DNA of 64,000 nt from the NCBI RefSeq assembly GCF_003955735.1, contig NZ_CP034464.1, forward strand, positions 620,001 through 684,000, given 5' to 3'. This DNA comes from Undibacterium parvum (lineage in GTDB: Bacteria; Pseudomonadota; Gammaproteobacteria; Burkholderiales; Burkholderiaceae_D). Below, one piece after another: positions 1 to 9,820 of this stretch. Position 1 is the first letter of the stretch. Each line of letters begins with the position of its first letter. Made by a program: the position numbers and the translations under genes. A model generated the notes under the pieces. It was given only the letters and a program-made list of their open reading frames with translations. It was not told the DNA's origin and did no database searches.

Positions 1-92
1 TGCGCCGGCAATAAGAGAAAGGCCAGCAATCCCAAGACCACACTGATACTGAGCCTAGAACGGCTATGAAATAAATTCTTAAAAAAATCCAT
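1..92 (-). CDS. Membrane protein, N-terminal fragment (cut by window edge)
   Basis: The minus strand opens an ATG at 92 and stays open to base 1, giving 30 residues that start MDFFKNLFHSRSRLSIS and run into a hydrophobic stretch ending LLAFLLLPA. A GGAAG ribosome binding site lies about 12 bases upstream. The short charged start followed by a leucine-rich membrane helix resembles the beginning of DUF1345 membrane proteins, but 30 residues are too few to assign a family. The rest of the gene lies to the left of the window. Confidence 0.5.
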   Translation of the reverse strand, partial: MDFFKNLFHSRSRLSISVVLGLLAFLLLPA

Positions 93-141
93 TAAATGTG
101 TTTTCTTCCAAAAAATACAGCAAGCCAAATGCGTCTGAGTG

Positions 142-242
142 AGGATTTAGGCAAAATTATTTCCGTTAAGCGCAGCGACTAAGACTTACTTTAATACGGC
201 AAGGCGAGTGCAAGGGTGCTGAGGCGTTTTTGCATAATTCCT
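142..242. repeat. MITE-like repeat, copy A
   Basis: About 101 bp bounded by imperfect inverted ends: AGGATTTAGGCAAAA on the left and the reverse complement of AGGAATTATGCAAAA on the right. The interior (TTTAATACGGCAAGGCG, then GGTGCTGAGGCG) aligns along its length with 29540-29641. It has no coding capacity. The rest of the 367-bp gap 93-459 holds AT-rich sequence that must include the promoter of the signalling cluster; I see no gene in it. Confidence 0.6.
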
Positions 243-459
243 AATCGCAACAAAAATAGATGCATGCGCAAGCCAACATCATGACTATTTAGCCAGAGCG
301 TAGTATATAGTAGGAAAACTGTTATTCATCAACAACAAAATCATGGTAATTCCTTGAAAATTTATTACACTAAAAGCAGAAGCACTTGCTTAGTCGTGAT
401 TAAGAATCCAGTTAGGATTTTGCTTAAGTTTTAATTTGCCGCCGGGGTCAGTCTATTTT

Positions 460-786
460 ATGAATAAGCGCCACCACTATCTGCCACTGCAAAGCGTTAT
501 CGCGGACATGGTCTTGGCCGACAATCTGCTGGATAAACTCGGCCATGTTTTGCTACCCGCTGGCACTTGCTTAACGCCAGCCATGATTGCCTCCATGCAC
601 CATCATGATGTACATCAACTCTCGATTTTGATTGACGACACATCTGAACCAGAACCGGATGCTGCGATCAGCTTACAAGTAAAAATGCAGAGACTAGATA
701 GCCTATTCAGACATGCAGAAAAAGATGGCCCTATCGCTAAGCTGCTCGCTTACTTACAAAAATATCGACTAGAGGAGGCGCAATGA
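460..786 (+). CDS. Small signalling-associated protein, HD-GYP N-terminal-like
   Basis: A 108-residue soluble protein starting MNKRHHYLPLQSV. An in-frame TTG lies eight codons upstream at 436, but the ATG at 460 is the more natural start. Its central part (DMVLADNLLDKLGHVLLPAGTCLT, followed by a HDVHQLSI strand) has the pattern of the small domain at the N-terminus of many HD-GYP and related signalling proteins: a 'mark a value and set it' beta-rich module followed by a helix. No catalytic residues are visible. Its stop overlaps the start of the HDOD gene by four bases (ATGA), so the two are almost certainly co-translated and may act as partners. Function is inferred from context only. Confidence 0.65.
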   Translation: MNKRHHYLPLQSVIADMVLADNLLDKLGHVLLPAGTCLTPAMIASMHHHDVHQLSILIDDTSEPEPDAAISLQVKMQRLDSLFRHAEKDGPIAKLLAYLQKYRLEEAQ

Positions 787-1646
787 GCAGCTCCCTGATT
801 GAAGATTCAGACCAGCAATTGCCTTTAGAGGCTGTGATCAAGCAGATCAAAGACTTGCCGACTTTGCCGGAACTGGCACGCCAGATGTTGTGCAATCTGG
901 ATGATGAAGACAGTAGTCTCGACGCCATTTGTGAAAAAGTAGCACAAGACCAGTCACTCGCAGCCAAGACTTTAAAATTAGCCAATTCCTCCTTGTATGG
1001 CGCTAACTCGAAAGTGGTTACCTTGCAACAGGCGGTGGCCATGCTCGGCGTCAAAAATGTCAAAAACTTGATACGCATGACCTCGCTGACGAATAGTTTT
1101 CCGGTATCGCGCTGCCGCGGTTTTGATTTCAAAGCATTTTGGCGGCATAGCGTCGCCACCGCGATTTGTGCAGAATTGATCTCGCGTACCCTGCACATGA
1201 AGCACGATTTCGCATTTACCGCAGGTCTGCTGCACGACATAGGTCGCTTGGTCTTGGTCACCCGCTTTCCCCAGGAATACGCAAGAGTGCTGGATTGCCA
1301 GGCGCAAAGAGATTGCCATCTGATCGATGCTGAGCAAGCTATTCTCGGTATTGATCATGTTGCGGCCGGTTTGATACTGGCGGTGCATTGGCAATTTTCG
1401 GATGCGATACAAGATGCGATTCGGGGTCATCATGAGCCAGAAAATAAGGAACTCAACTCGGTAGCCGCAATCGTCCATGTGGCCAATGTGATTGCGCATG
1501 CGCTGGACCTTAGTCAGACCGAAAAAGAGATGGTGCCCTTGCTGTCTAAAGCCGCTTGGGATACGCTGGCACTGACCGAAGCCGATTATCTGGCTATTTT
1601 TCGCGAGACTGAATTGCGTTTTGAGGCGATGGATCAGGTTTTATAA
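783..1646 (+). CDS. HDOD domain signalling protein
   Basis: A 287-residue protein whose central region is a classic HDOD domain: LPTLPELARQML, then CEKVAQDQSLAAKTLKLANSS, then a helix with the NVKNLIRM motif and a HDIGRLVLV signature near residue 155. HDOD domains resemble HD phosphohydrolases but usually lack the full metal-binding set and act as signalling or scaffold modules, often beside c-di-GMP enzymes. The start is fixed by the ATGA overlap with the upstream small gene. A GGDEF gene follows 97 bp downstream on the same strand. A close paralogue of equal domain length lies at 25194-27684, where it is broken by an insertion sequence. Confidence 0.88.
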   Translation: MSSSLIEDSDQQLPLEAVIKQIKDLPTLPELARQMLCNLDDEDSSLDAICEKVAQDQSLAAKTLKLANSSLYGANSKVVTLQQAVAMLGVKNVKNLIRMTSLTNSFPVSRCRGFDFKAFWRHSVATAICAELISRTLHMKHDFAFTAGLLHDIGRLVLVTRFPQEYARVLDCQAQRDCHLIDAEQAILGIDHVAAGLILAVHWQFSDAIQDAIRGHHEPENKELNSVAAIVHVANVIAHALDLSQTEKEMVPLLSKAAWDTLALTEADYLAIFRETELRFEAMDQVL

Positions 1647-1743
1647 GCGTACAGCTCTGCTGCTTAGCTAGTGTGTAACTGCTCGAGCGCTGCTGATTTT
1701 TGCAAACGCCTATTTTTCGATTAACGTATTTGGAAAATCTATT

Positions 1744-2739
1744 TTGGAACAATTGAAGTATTTTAAGAATGCCGATTACGACATTGATAGCATCCATCTA
1801 TTTCGCAACATTTCCCCAGAAGATAGGCAACAAATAGCCCACATCATCAAAAACTGCTTTGTGGTCAAAGCAAAAGCCGGGCAGATCGTGTTGGATGCGC
1901 ATAGCTTTGGCGCCCGCCTCTACATCGTGCTCAGTGGCGCATTAGGAAACACGGCCAGTAATACGACAGCAAGCCCAGACAGCAAAGCTACCGAACATAC
2001 CAAACACCAGTATCTACCCGGCGAATGTGTAGGTGAAATTTCTGTGCTGGATGAAGAAATTTACTCAAGTAATATTTCAGCCCTGTGCGAGAGTGAATTG
2101 CTGGTAGTCGAAGCAGAAACCATGTGGAAGCTGATTGATGAATCGAATGGCGTTGCCAGAAACCTCTTGCAACTACTCTCTTTTCGTATCCGCGCGGCAA
2201 ATGCGCAAATTCGCAAGCGACAAAAGGTTGGAGAGTTTTATCGCCAGCTTTCTATGGTTGACGGCCTGACTGGCTTGCATAACCGGGCCTGGCTCAATAG
2301 CCAATTGCCCATCATGATAGAGAATGCCCACGCGACCGGAGTCCCGCTGAGCATCATCATGGTCGATCTGGATCATTTTAAAAAATTCAATGACACCCAC
2401 GGTCATGTGATGGGCGACGATGCCTTACAAACCGCAGCAAAAGTGTTGAACGCGGGTTTGCGCCCTAGCGATTTTGCGGCACGTTATGGTGGCGAGGAAA
2501 TGATCGTTATTCTACCCAACACCAATGAACAATCGGCTTTGATAGTGGCAAATCGGCTATGTGAGCGCCTGCAAAACGCCCGCGTATTTGCCGACTCAAC
2601 GATCAAATTACCGCATATCACCGCCTCATTTGGTTTGTCCATGCTCAGAGAAGCACAAGATGGTACGGTATTTGTGGCAGCCGCAGACGCGGCGCTGTAT
2701 CGGGCTAAAGAAGCGGGAAGAAATCAGGTCTCGCTTTAG
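1744..2739 (+). CDS. Cyclic-nucleotide-binding domain / GGDEF diguanylate cyclase
   Basis: A 331-residue predicted cytosolic protein. Residues 20-150 form a cNMP-binding-type beta barrel (FVVKAKAGQIVLDAHSFGARL, then LPGECVGEISVLDEE). Residues 165-331 form a GGDEF domain beginning DGLTGLHNRAWL, with a GGEEM active site and an RPSD motif exactly five residues before it, the layout of the product-inhibition I-site. It should make c-di-GMP from two GTP, controlled by a ligand or by protein contact at the N-terminus. No ATG fits the start; TTG at 1744 is the only reasonable codon. The final residue of the signature is M rather than F, a mild variation. A strong terminator follows. Confidence 0.85.
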   Translation: MEQLKYFKNADYDIDSIHLFRNISPEDRQQIAHIIKNCFVVKAKAGQIVLDAHSFGARLYIVLSGALGNTASNTTASPDSKATEHTKHQYLPGECVGEISVLDEEIYSSNISALCESELLVVEAETMWKLIDESNGVARNLLQLLSFRIRAANAQIRKRQKVGEFYRQLSMVDGLTGLHNRAWLNSQLPIMIENAHATGVPLSIIMVDLDHFKKFNDTHGHVMGDDALQTAAKVLNAGLRPSDFAARYGGEEMIVILPNTNEQSALIVANRLCERLQNARVFADSTIKLPHITASFGLSMLREAQDGTVFVAAADAALYRAKEAGRNQVSL

Positions 2740-2772
2740 AATTTATAGCCTAGCCATTAAAACCTGTACATA

Positions 2773-2809
2773 AAAAACCCGCGCTGCTTTAAGGCAGCGC
2801 GGGTTTTTT
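2773..2809. terminator. Bidirectional intrinsic terminator
   Basis: AAAAAACCCGCGCTGC and its reverse complement surround a TTTAAG loop, with A and T runs on the two sides. It sits 34 bp after the GGDEF gene and 36 bp before the end of the convergent OmpW gene, so it can serve both. Confidence 0.9.
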
Positions 2810-2844
2810 AATTTTCTAAACCAGCCGAAAAACCTGACTCGGAT

Positions 2845-3525
2845 TTAGAACTTATAACCGACACCAAAGCTGACCGCCAAAGGATCAAATTTCAAATCCT
2901 GAGTCTGTCCAGTAGAGAAAGTTGCCTTAGTTTTCAAATAAGTCTTAGTCACACTCAAATCCATAAACCATTTTTCATTAAGTGCAACGGCAACACCAGC
3001 TTGCAAAGTCGCGCCCAGTTTATTATCGAGTTTAAACGTTGCCGGCGGACCACCAACATCCAACAATGCAGTCAATTGTGCAGAGCCTGTAGTCTTGGTG
3101 AAAACAGCGTAAGTTGCGCCGACACCGACATAAGGACGTAATGTTGCGGTTGGGCTCAGGAAACGATATTGTACCAAGCCTGTGACTGGCAACACTTTAG
3201 AACTACCCAGCATCCCCGTGCCTTCAATTGCACCGGCACCGTACAAGTTATGCTCGTAAGGCAAGCCTAAAGGAAGCTCCATAACAATATGATCGGTCAG
3301 GCTATAAGTGATGATGAGCACAGGCTCAGTATCGGTACCGACCGCCGCTTTGGTATGAGGCAAGGCCGGAGCCGACAAATCGCCACTCTCAACCTTAGGT
3401 GTGATCACGTTCAAACCAGCCTTAACTGTCCATTGGCCTGCGCTTTGCGCCGAGGCGCTAGCCGCTACTGTCATCGCTGCCGCTACTGCCAGCATTTTCA
3501 CTGCGCTCTGTATATGTAATTTCAT
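2845..3525 (-). CDS. ompW: OmpW family outer membrane protein
   Basis: A 226-residue protein with a Sec signal peptide (MKLHIQSAVKMLAVAAAM, cleaved after ASAQS or nearby). The mature part alternates short beta strands and ends with an aromatic residue (GVGYKF), as expected of an eight-stranded outer-membrane barrel. YRFLSPTATLRPYVGVGATY and the C-terminal pattern match the OmpW family, small channels for hydrophobic compounds. The start has a GGAGACACA ribosome binding site. The gene appears to stand alone, with a bidirectional terminator downstream. Confidence 0.85.
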   Translation of the reverse strand: MKLHIQSAVKMLAVAAAMTVAASASAQSAGQWTVKAGLNVITPKVESGDLSAPALPHTKAAVGTDTEPVLIITYSLTDHIVMELPLGLPYEHNLYGAGAIEGTGMLGSSKVLPVTGLVQYRFLSPTATLRPYVGVGATYAVFTKTTGSAQLTALLDVGGPPATFKLDNKLGATLQAGVAVALNEKWFMDLSVTKTYLKTKATFSTGQTQDLKFDPLAVSFGVGYKF

Positions 3526-3577
3526 TGTGTCTCCAGATTCATTTTAGTATGGCTAACGCCATTTGCAGATACTGTCA

Positions 3578-3606
3578 GCCTGACTGTTTTGATGAAACAG
3601 TCAGGC
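3578..3606. terminator. Hairpin between ompW and the GDSL esterase gene
   Basis: A 12-bp perfect inverted repeat (GCCTGACTGTTT with its complement around TGATG) lies just downstream of the GDSL lipoprotein gene. No clear T-run follows on the minus strand, so it may end transcription weakly or protect the 3' end. Confidence 0.5.
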
Positions 3607-3616
3607 ATCGCTAGTC

Positions 3617-4972
3617 TCACATCCAGCCTTTGACCACTAGGCGTTCAGTCACATAACGTGCCAATAACAAATAGCCAAACGGAGTAGGATGGACCGAATC
3701 GGCGAACTGATAGTGACTTACATCACCAGCCACCAGATTCGCAGCATTGCAAGCGAGCGAACTTTCCAGTGGATTTTTCGCCACACTCAAATCGCAAGCC
3801 ATGTCTTTCACATTAGTCAGACCATAAGGAGCTGGATTTGTAGCTTGATCATGACTAACCGAGAACACATCGACTAATACAACTTTCGCTTCACTGGCCA
3901 GACCTGCATTCAGTTGGTCGTTAAAAGTTTTCACCATCAGATTGATCAAGCCCTGAGTTTCAGCGCTTTGGCTAAGACCATTTGGCGTGGTTCCCAGATC
4001 AGGCAGGTTATTGACGACTACGCGAGTAGCGCCATTGGCGATAATTTGCGTCTTGACTAAAGCGACCAGCTCGGCACCGGCAACCCCCATCGCCACGACG
4101 GCTGCTGGTCCATTTGCTTTCGCGTAATCGGAACCCGCTGTGGTAGCTGCAGCTTTTGCAGTAACCACCATAGGACCGTACACAGCTGGGCTTGCGACCG
4201 AAGAATTTCCCGCTTGGATTGCGGCAGCGCCAACAGCAGCGCCAACTACACTCTCATCGGTGTGACCTGCACGTGCACTTTCGGTCGCCATAGCGATACC
4301 GATTGCTTGTGCCGCCGTAGCTGGACTCGTCGCGCCAGAGGCCAACAAACCAACCAAGGTGCTCGCAAATTTGTCTTGACCTGTTTTAGTTGCACCAGCA
4401 GATAGCGTTCCCAACTGCATCAGGGCATCATTACCACCGGCCATCACGAACACCAGCTCATCACCTTTAAATTTACCACCGACTGCGGCCAGGTGATTTT
4501 TAATCTGGGTGGCAACTGGTACAGTCAAGGCACCTAAATCCGAGCCCGTCAGTGCATTACCTGGACCGACTGGATTAGTTACACGTGCGCCGCCTTGTCC
4601 ATAGCCATAGCAGCCAGGATTATTTACCACCGGCACAGATAAACCTTTGGCAGCATTACCATTCAAACCCGTCATTGCCGGACATGGTGCCGGCAAATTC
4701 AACTGCGCAGCCATCAACTCAGTCCAGTTTTTCCCTGTCAAAGCGGGATTAGTCGCAACGCTATTGCCATTAATATTAAATTTTCCGCCCTTGAGTGCCA
4801 GAACCGTGCCGACTGCATAGGTGCCGACGTCAGAGAGGCTATCGCCAAAAGACACTTGCGCGCTGTATTTAAATTTTGGAGTTTGATCTCCCGCGCTATT
4901 GGTACTACCGCCGCAGCCAGCTAATACTGCAACTGCAGTTAAAAGTGCCAAGGTAAATTTGGTTTGACGCAT
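3617..4972 (-). CDS. SGNH/GDSL-family lipoprotein esterase
   Basis: A 451-residue lipoprotein. The signal peptide ends in a lipobox (LAGC at residues 17-20), so it is predicted to be anchored in the outer membrane. Block I of the GDSL family is VSFGDSLSDVG near residue 43 (catalytic Ser), block III is AGGNDALM, and the Asp/His block is DSVHPTPFGY near the C-terminus. These are the residues of an SGNH hydrolase that cleaves acyl esters. The centre carries an alanine-rich, low-complexity insert. A GGAGACAAA ribosome binding site precedes the ATG. The physiological substrate cannot be read from the sequence. Confidence 0.85.
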   Translation of the reverse strand: MRQTKFTLALLTAVAVLAGCGGSTNSAGDQTPKFKYSAQVSFGDSLSDVGTYAVGTVLALKGGKFNINGNSVATNPALTGKNWTELMAAQLNLPAPCPAMTGLNGNAAKGLSVPVVNNPGCYGYGQGGARVTNPVGPGNALTGSDLGALTVPVATQIKNHLAAVGGKFKGDELVFVMAGGNDALMQLGTLSAGATKTGQDKFASTLVGLLASGATSPATAAQAIGIAMATESARAGHTDESVVGAAVGAAAIQAGNSSVASPAVYGPMVVTAKAAATTAGSDYAKANGPAAVVAMGVAGAELVALVKTQIIANGATRVVVNNLPDLGTTPNGLSQSAETQGLINLMVKTFNDQLNAGLASEAKVVLVDVFSVSHDQATNPAPYGLTNVKDMACDLSVAKNPLESSLACNAANLVAGDVSHYQFADSVHPTPFGYLLLARYVTERLVVKGWM

Positions 4973-5174
4973 TTTGTCTCCGATGAATTAATTTTATGTA
5001 AGTCAATAACTTTCCCGCACCACTAAAATTAATGGAACGAGCGTACTAAAAACTTATAGAAGAGTATCGCACCCAGCTGGAAAGCCTGAATACAGAAAAA
5101 TACTATTTAGAGTATTTATTCTAACAAAAAAGAGACATTTTCAAAAATATCTCAGAAGCATCTTTACCAAACAT

Positions 5175-5203
5175 AAAAAATGCCCTTATTTAAAGGGCAT
5201 TTT
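5175..5203. terminator. Intrinsic terminator downstream of the RND pump
   Basis: AAAATGCCCTT and its complement surround ATTTA, flanked by A and T runs, directly after the stop of the efflux transporter gene on the minus strand. Confidence 0.85.
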
Positions 5204-5209
5204 GAGCTT

Positions 5210-8200
5210 TTAAATTGACTCAGCTTTGATATTTTCGTCTGGCGACTTTGGCTTTTTGGAGAAATACCTCTGAGCGTTTCGGCCCCAATGATCCAGATAG
5301 GTGTACACAATAGGCACCACCAATAAAGTGAGCATGGTCGAAGTAATGATACCGCCTATCACGGCTCGTCCCATAGGCGCTTGGGACTCGGCGCCTTCGC
5401 TCATGCCTATCGCCATCGGCAACATGCCAAAGATCATCGCCAGTGTGGTCATCATGATGGGGCGTAGACGTACCTGCCCGGCGGCCAGTATCGCATCATG
5501 TTGTGACATGCCATGGCGCTGCGCCTGATTGATAAAATCCACCAGCAAGATCCCGTTTTTTGTCACCAGTCCCATCAGCATAATAAAGCCGATAATCGAA
5601 AACATATTTAAAGTGCTGCCCGTGACCAGCAAGGCAAGCAACACCCCTATCAAGGAAAACGGCAACGCCGTCATGATCGCAAGCGGCTGCAAAAAACTAC
5701 CAAATTGCGAGGCGAGTATCAGGTAAATAAAAATCACCGCGATACCCAAAGCTGCCAGCGCCGATTTGAAAGACTCTTGCATTTCCTGAGTTTGCCCACC
5801 TATATCAAAGCGATAACCAGGCGGCAATTCTATGGTTTTTACCAGCTTCTGAACTTCGTTGCCGACGTCTCCGCTAGGGCGTCCCTCAACGTTGGCGTAA
5901 ATGGCAGCACGTCGCTGTAAATTCTGACGCTTGATCACACGTGGACTGGTGCTGGTAACAAACTCGACCACCTGCCGCAAGGGCACCATCACCGGCTTAC
6001 CAATGGCATCAAGACGACTACTCGCCAAGGATAAATCGCCTAAGTCAGAAATTTTCTGCCGTCCAGATTTAGGTAATTGCACGTTAATTTCGTAATTTTG
6101 TCCATCTGGCGCCTGCCATTGCCCTATGGTGTCACCGGCAACAAAAGGCCGCAGTGCCGAGCCGATTTGCTGCACCGATAAACCCAAATCATTGGCAAGC
6201 TCATTATTTACTTTTACCAAAACGGTAGGATTGGCCCCCGTCAAACTACTCTCTAAGTCAGCGATGCCTTTAATCGCGCCGACCTTGCGCATGACTTCAG
6301 CAATCACCTCCTGTAATTTATCCGCATCTGGCCCCAAAATAGCGATATAAATTGGTTTATCAAAACCTACCCCCACCTCTATCCCGGGTATAGTCTGCAA
6401 ACGCTCGCGTATTTGCGATTCCAATTGTTTTTGCGACTTTCTATGCATGGCACTAGGGCGATGTAGCTTGATATTGATTTGTGCCGTATTCCTTTCATTC
6501 TCTATGCCTATGCTGGTATTGAGTGTGATTATCTCTGGCATCTTTTTCAAAATATCTTCGACCTGACGCGTTTTTTCATCGGTGTAATGCAAACTCGAAC
6601 CTACCGGTGTTTTTAGATTTAACATGATCTGACTCTCGTCGGACTCAGGTATAAATTCTGCGCCTATCAATGGCAGCAAAAAGAAACTACCTATGAATAG
6701 TGCAAACGCCAGAGTCAGAGTAGTTTTACGTTTGCGCAATACCATTTCCAGCAAACGTCCATACACTGCGTGCAGCCACTCTATGCCATGTTCAATTTTT
6801 TCCATCATGCGTCCCAGTATCGGCAAGCGTTGAAACCGGTTTTCACTAGGGTCATGCCAGACTGAAGACAACATAGGGTCTAGGGTAAAACTAACAAAAA
6901 GAGAAACTAACACCGCCACCGAGACAGTAATCCCGAACTGGAAAAAAAATTGTCCTATCATGCCCTTCATGAATGCCACAGGGATAAATACGGCGACGAT
7001 CGCAAATGTGGTCGCCATCACTGCCAAACCTATTTCATTGGTACCGTCTTCGGCTGCCTGCCGGTGATTTTTCCCCATACCCAGATGCCGCACTATATTT
7101 TCGCGCACCACGATGGCATCATCGATTAGCAAGCCTATGCATAAAGAGAGCGCCATCATGGTCAATAGATTAAGGGTAAAACCAAAGACCTTCAAAGCGA
7201 TGAAGGTCGCGATCACCGAGATCGGCAAAGTCAGGCCGGTAATAATCGTACTGCGCCATGAATGCAAAAATAAAAATACAATCAGTACCGTCAATACGGC
7301 ACCTTCGAGTATGGTTTCTTTCACGCCATTGAGTGCTTGCCGTATATAGTCGGCATTATTTTCACTGACACTAATCACCACATCTTTTGGTAAGCGCGTC
7401 TTTAAATCAGCGATAGCGGCAATCACACCGTCGCCCACCTCAACGATATTGGCATCCTGTATTTTTGAAACTGCCACAGCGATGGCGCGTTCTCCGTTCA
7501 AGCGAGAAATCGAAAACTCTTCCCTTTCGCCATCCATCACGTCGGCGACTTGTTCCAGGTAGACCGGAGTGCCAGCACGCCGTGCTACGATGATTTTATT
7601 AAAGCCACGGGCATCCTGAATTTTCGCCTCAAGACGCACTAATTGATCTTGAGAGCCAAGCGTGATCAGACCAGCAGGCATGTTTTGGTTAGTCGCCTGG
7701 ATCGCGCTCAAAACTTCGTTTACGCCCACATTATTGGCCGCCATCCGGTCTGGATTGAGCTTAATCTGAACCTGGCGCACCACCGCACCACGTACATCAA
7801 CGCGCCCGACTCCAGGCACACTCTGGAATTTTTTGGCGATAATCTGATCGGTTAAACTCGATAATTCGCGCAGGCTCAGTTGCTTAGAACTAATTGCCAT
7901 CTGCACTACCGGTCTATCGTTACCGTCTTGTCCGCCACGGATGATAAACGGGTCTTTCACATCCTTAGGAAAACTCGGACGTATCTGCGCGACCTTATCG
8001 CGCACTTCCTGCAATACGCGATCAGCATTGACTGACAACTGAAACTCTATCCATATCCCAGCCCGCCCTTCATACGAGCTTGCCATGATACGTTTCACGC
8101 CGCTAATCGTATTGACGACGTTCTCGACTGGCTTGGTGATATCGTTCTCGACGATTTCTGGTGAGGCGCCTGGATACAGTACCTCCATCCACACCCCAGG

Positions 8201-8326
8201 TGCCTGCACATTCGGCATCTGCTCCAAGCCTAGACCTTGATAGGAAAACACGCCCAACACCAGTAGTGCCACCATCATCATGGTCGCAAACACAGGATTT
8301 TGAATACTGACTTTAGTGACCCACAT
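5210..8326 (-). CDS. RND efflux transporter, HAE1 family inner-membrane pump
   Basis: At 1038 residues it has the usual length of AcrB/MexF-type pumps. It starts with the typical N-terminal helix ([21 protein letters not shown]) followed by a large periplasmic loop. A helix near residue 400 contains [16 protein letters not shown], whose adjacent aspartates relay protons. A second half repeats this fold and ends in TM helices with [13 protein letters not shown]. It exports hydrophobic compounds from the inner membrane and periplasm using the proton gradient, together with the adaptor encoded just upstream. The adaptor's stop codon lies inside this gene's ribosome binding site, so the two are translationally coupled. 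No outer-membrane TolC-like gene or regulator is present nearby. The substrate is unknown. Confidence 0.95.
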   Translation of the reverse strand: MWVTKVSIQNPVFATMMMVALLVLGVFSYQGLGLEQMPNVQAPGVWMEVLYPGASPEIVENDITKPVENVVNTISGVKRIMASSYEGRAGIWIEFQLSVNADRVLQEVRDKVAQIRPSFPKDVKDPFIIRGGQDGNDRPVVQMAISSKQLSLRELSSLTDQIIAKKFQSVPGVGRVDVRGAVVRQVQIKLNPDRMAANNVGVNEVLSAIQATNQNMPAGLITLGSQDQLVRLEAKIQDARGFNKIIVARRAGTPVYLEQVADVMDGEREEFSISRLNGERAIAVAVSKIQDANIVEVGDGVIAAIADLKTRLPKDVVISVSENNADYIRQALNGVKETILEGAVLTVLIVFLFLHSWRSTIITGLTLPISVIATFIALKVFGFTLNLLTMMALSLCIGLLIDDAIVVRENIVRHLGMGKNHRQAAEDGTNEIGLAVMATTFAIVAVFIPVAFMKGMIGQFFFQFGITVSVAVLVSLFVSFTLDPMLSSVWHDPSENRFQRLPILGRMMEKIEHGIEWLHAVYGRLLEMVLRKRKTTLTLAFALFIGSFFLLPLIGAEFIPESDESQIMLNLKTPVGSSLHYTDEKTRQVEDILKKMPEIITLNTSIGIENERNTAQINIKLHRPSAMHRKSQKQLESQIRERLQTIPGIEVGVGFDKPIYIAILGPDADKLQEVIAEVMRKVGAIKGIADLESSLTGANPTVLVKVNNELANDLGLSVQQIGSALRPFVAGDTIGQWQAPDGQNYEINVQLPKSGRQKISDLGDLSLASSRLDAIGKPVMVPLRQVVEFVTSTSPRVIKRQNLQRRAAIYANVEGRPSGDVGNEVQKLVKTIELPPGYRFDIGGQTQEMQESFKSALAALGIAVIFIYLILASQFGSFLQPLAIMTALPFSLIGVLLALLVTGSTLNMFSIIGFIMLMGLVTKNGILLVDFINQAQRHGMSQHDAILAAGQVRLRPIMMTTLAMIFGMLPMAIGMSEGAESQAPMGRAVIGGIITSTMLTLLVVPIVYTYLDHWGRNAQRYFSKKPKSPDENIKAESI

Positions 8327-8328
8327 GA

Positions 8329-9588
8329 TTAACCTTTTAGCGTCGTTGCTGTGGACTTAGTGGGCATACTGGGCATAGACGCATCCGATTTAGCCTCCAC
8401 TTTAGGTAGGCTTACTTTACTACCCGGTTTAATCGCATCCAATTTGGCAGAGATCACAATCGCACCCGGCGCTAAACCGCTTAACACTTGCACCAGGCCC
8501 TCATCTTCATTGCGCACACCTAGCTTAACTGTCTGGACCTGCACCACGTTATTCACCAAGGTGTAGACCACGTCTTTGCCATTTTGCTGACGCAATGCGA
8601 CTAGTGGTATCACAGGCATAGCCAACGATTTTTCGAGTAGTAAACTACCCTTGGCGAACATACCTGCCTTTAAAGCCGCATCGGCGTTATTCACCGCTGC
8701 ATACACCAGCATAGAACGCGAGCCCGATTCGGCCGCAGGATTAATTCTAGTTACTTGGCCACTAAAACTACGCGTGCCAAAACCATCTACCTTGAAATTG
8801 AGCAACTGGCCAATTTTAATTCGCGGAATTTCAGACGCAGGAACTGGCATTTCCAGGATCAATTGTGACAAGTTAACGATAGCAAATAGCGGACTGTCCA
8901 GTGACACCTTGTCGCCGGCCTGTACATGCCGCTTACTGACAATGCCATCAATGGGTGCTTTCACTTCGGTGTCGGCCAGTGCCAATTGTGCGACCTGACG
9001 TTGTGCCATGGCCGATTTGAGACTCGCTTGCGCCAGTTCCACACTATTATTCGTCACGTCAAAGGCATTTTGAGAAATGTACTTTTGCTGGAGCAGACTT
9101 TCATTCGAATTGCGATTTTTATTCGCCATCGCCAACTTAGCCTGCGCCTCATCGACACTGGCGTCTTGCGTGATCAATCGTGCACGTAAATCAGCAGCAT
9201 CAAAGCGCGTCAAGACCTGCCCCTTAGTCACCGCCATTCCCTCTTGCACTAGGGTCTCGCGTACTTCTGCGCCCACTTTGGCACGCACCGTGACCTGATT
9301 AAGAGGCACCAAGGATCCAGAAATCGCCAGACTGGTATTCAAATCACGGATTTCAGATTTGAGTACATCGATCGCTGCCAATTCAAACACGAGCTTAGTC
9401 TTGCTGTCTTTGTCTGCATGCTCTTGCGCATCGGCACTGGATTTTTTTGCATAGATTAAATAAGCTGTGCCAGCAATGAGAATGACTAACAAGCCCAATA
9501 AGGGCAGCCGCCAGCGTTGTAGAAAGGAAGAGGCAGTAAGGCGGCCAGTTGTGTGCATAATTTTCTTTGTCATTGGTGAGGGTGCCAT
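8329..9588 (-). CDS. RND efflux periplasmic adaptor (membrane fusion protein)
   Basis: A 419-residue protein with one N-terminal membrane helix (LPLLGLLVILIAGTAYLIY) and then an HlyD/AcrA-type fold: a lipoyl half (VTVRAKVGAEVRETLVQEGM), a coiled-coil hairpin rich in Q, A and K, a second lipoyl half (VKAPIDGIVSKRHVQAGDKV), and a beta-barrel plus membrane-proximal domain. It bridges the inner-membrane pump and an outer-membrane channel. Three in-frame ATGs (9588, 9573, 9558) are possible starts; the first is taken. The 3' end is three bases from the start of the pump gene. The 232 bp upstream hold its promoter and no regulator gene. Confidence 0.92.
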   Translation of the reverse strand: MAPSPMTKKIMHTTGRLTASSFLQRWRLPLLGLLVILIAGTAYLIYAKKSSADAQEHADKDSKTKLVFELAAIDVLKSEIRDLNTSLAISGSLVPLNQVTVRAKVGAEVRETLVQEGMAVTKGQVLTRFDAADLRARLITQDASVDEAQAKLAMANKNRNSNESLLQQKYISQNAFDVTNNSVELAQASLKSAMAQRQVAQLALADTEVKAPIDGIVSKRHVQAGDKVSLDSPLFAIVNLSQLILEMPVPASEIPRIKIGQLLNFKVDGFGTRSFSGQVTRINPAAESGSRSMLVYAAVNNADAALKAGMFAKGSLLLEKSLAMPVIPLVALRQQNGKDVVYTLVNNVVQVQTVKLGVRNEDEGLVQVLSGLAPGAIVISAKLDAIKPGSKVSLPKVEAKSDASMPSMPTKSTATTLKG

Positions 9589-9820
9589 CGAGGGCCTTGC
9601 TTAATGCTTGCCAAAAAATAGCAGCAAAGTCTGAATTTTTATTCTTGAGATTTTCTTTTGTAGACTCTGACCGGGCAAATGAGAAGAAGTTCTCAAAACG
9701 CTATCATTTACGCTACTTTAAATTAATTTTTACAAAACTGCACTACGATGCGCTTAAATGACTAAGGAGAGACTGTGCCCTCCTTTTAAATTGCCAAAGC
9801 CCACGCTCAATTTCAAGAAC

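Noticed and set aside
436..459. TTG start for the small signalling protein
   Set aside because: It adds only eight weakly coding residues and has no ribosome binding site; the ATG at 460 is better.
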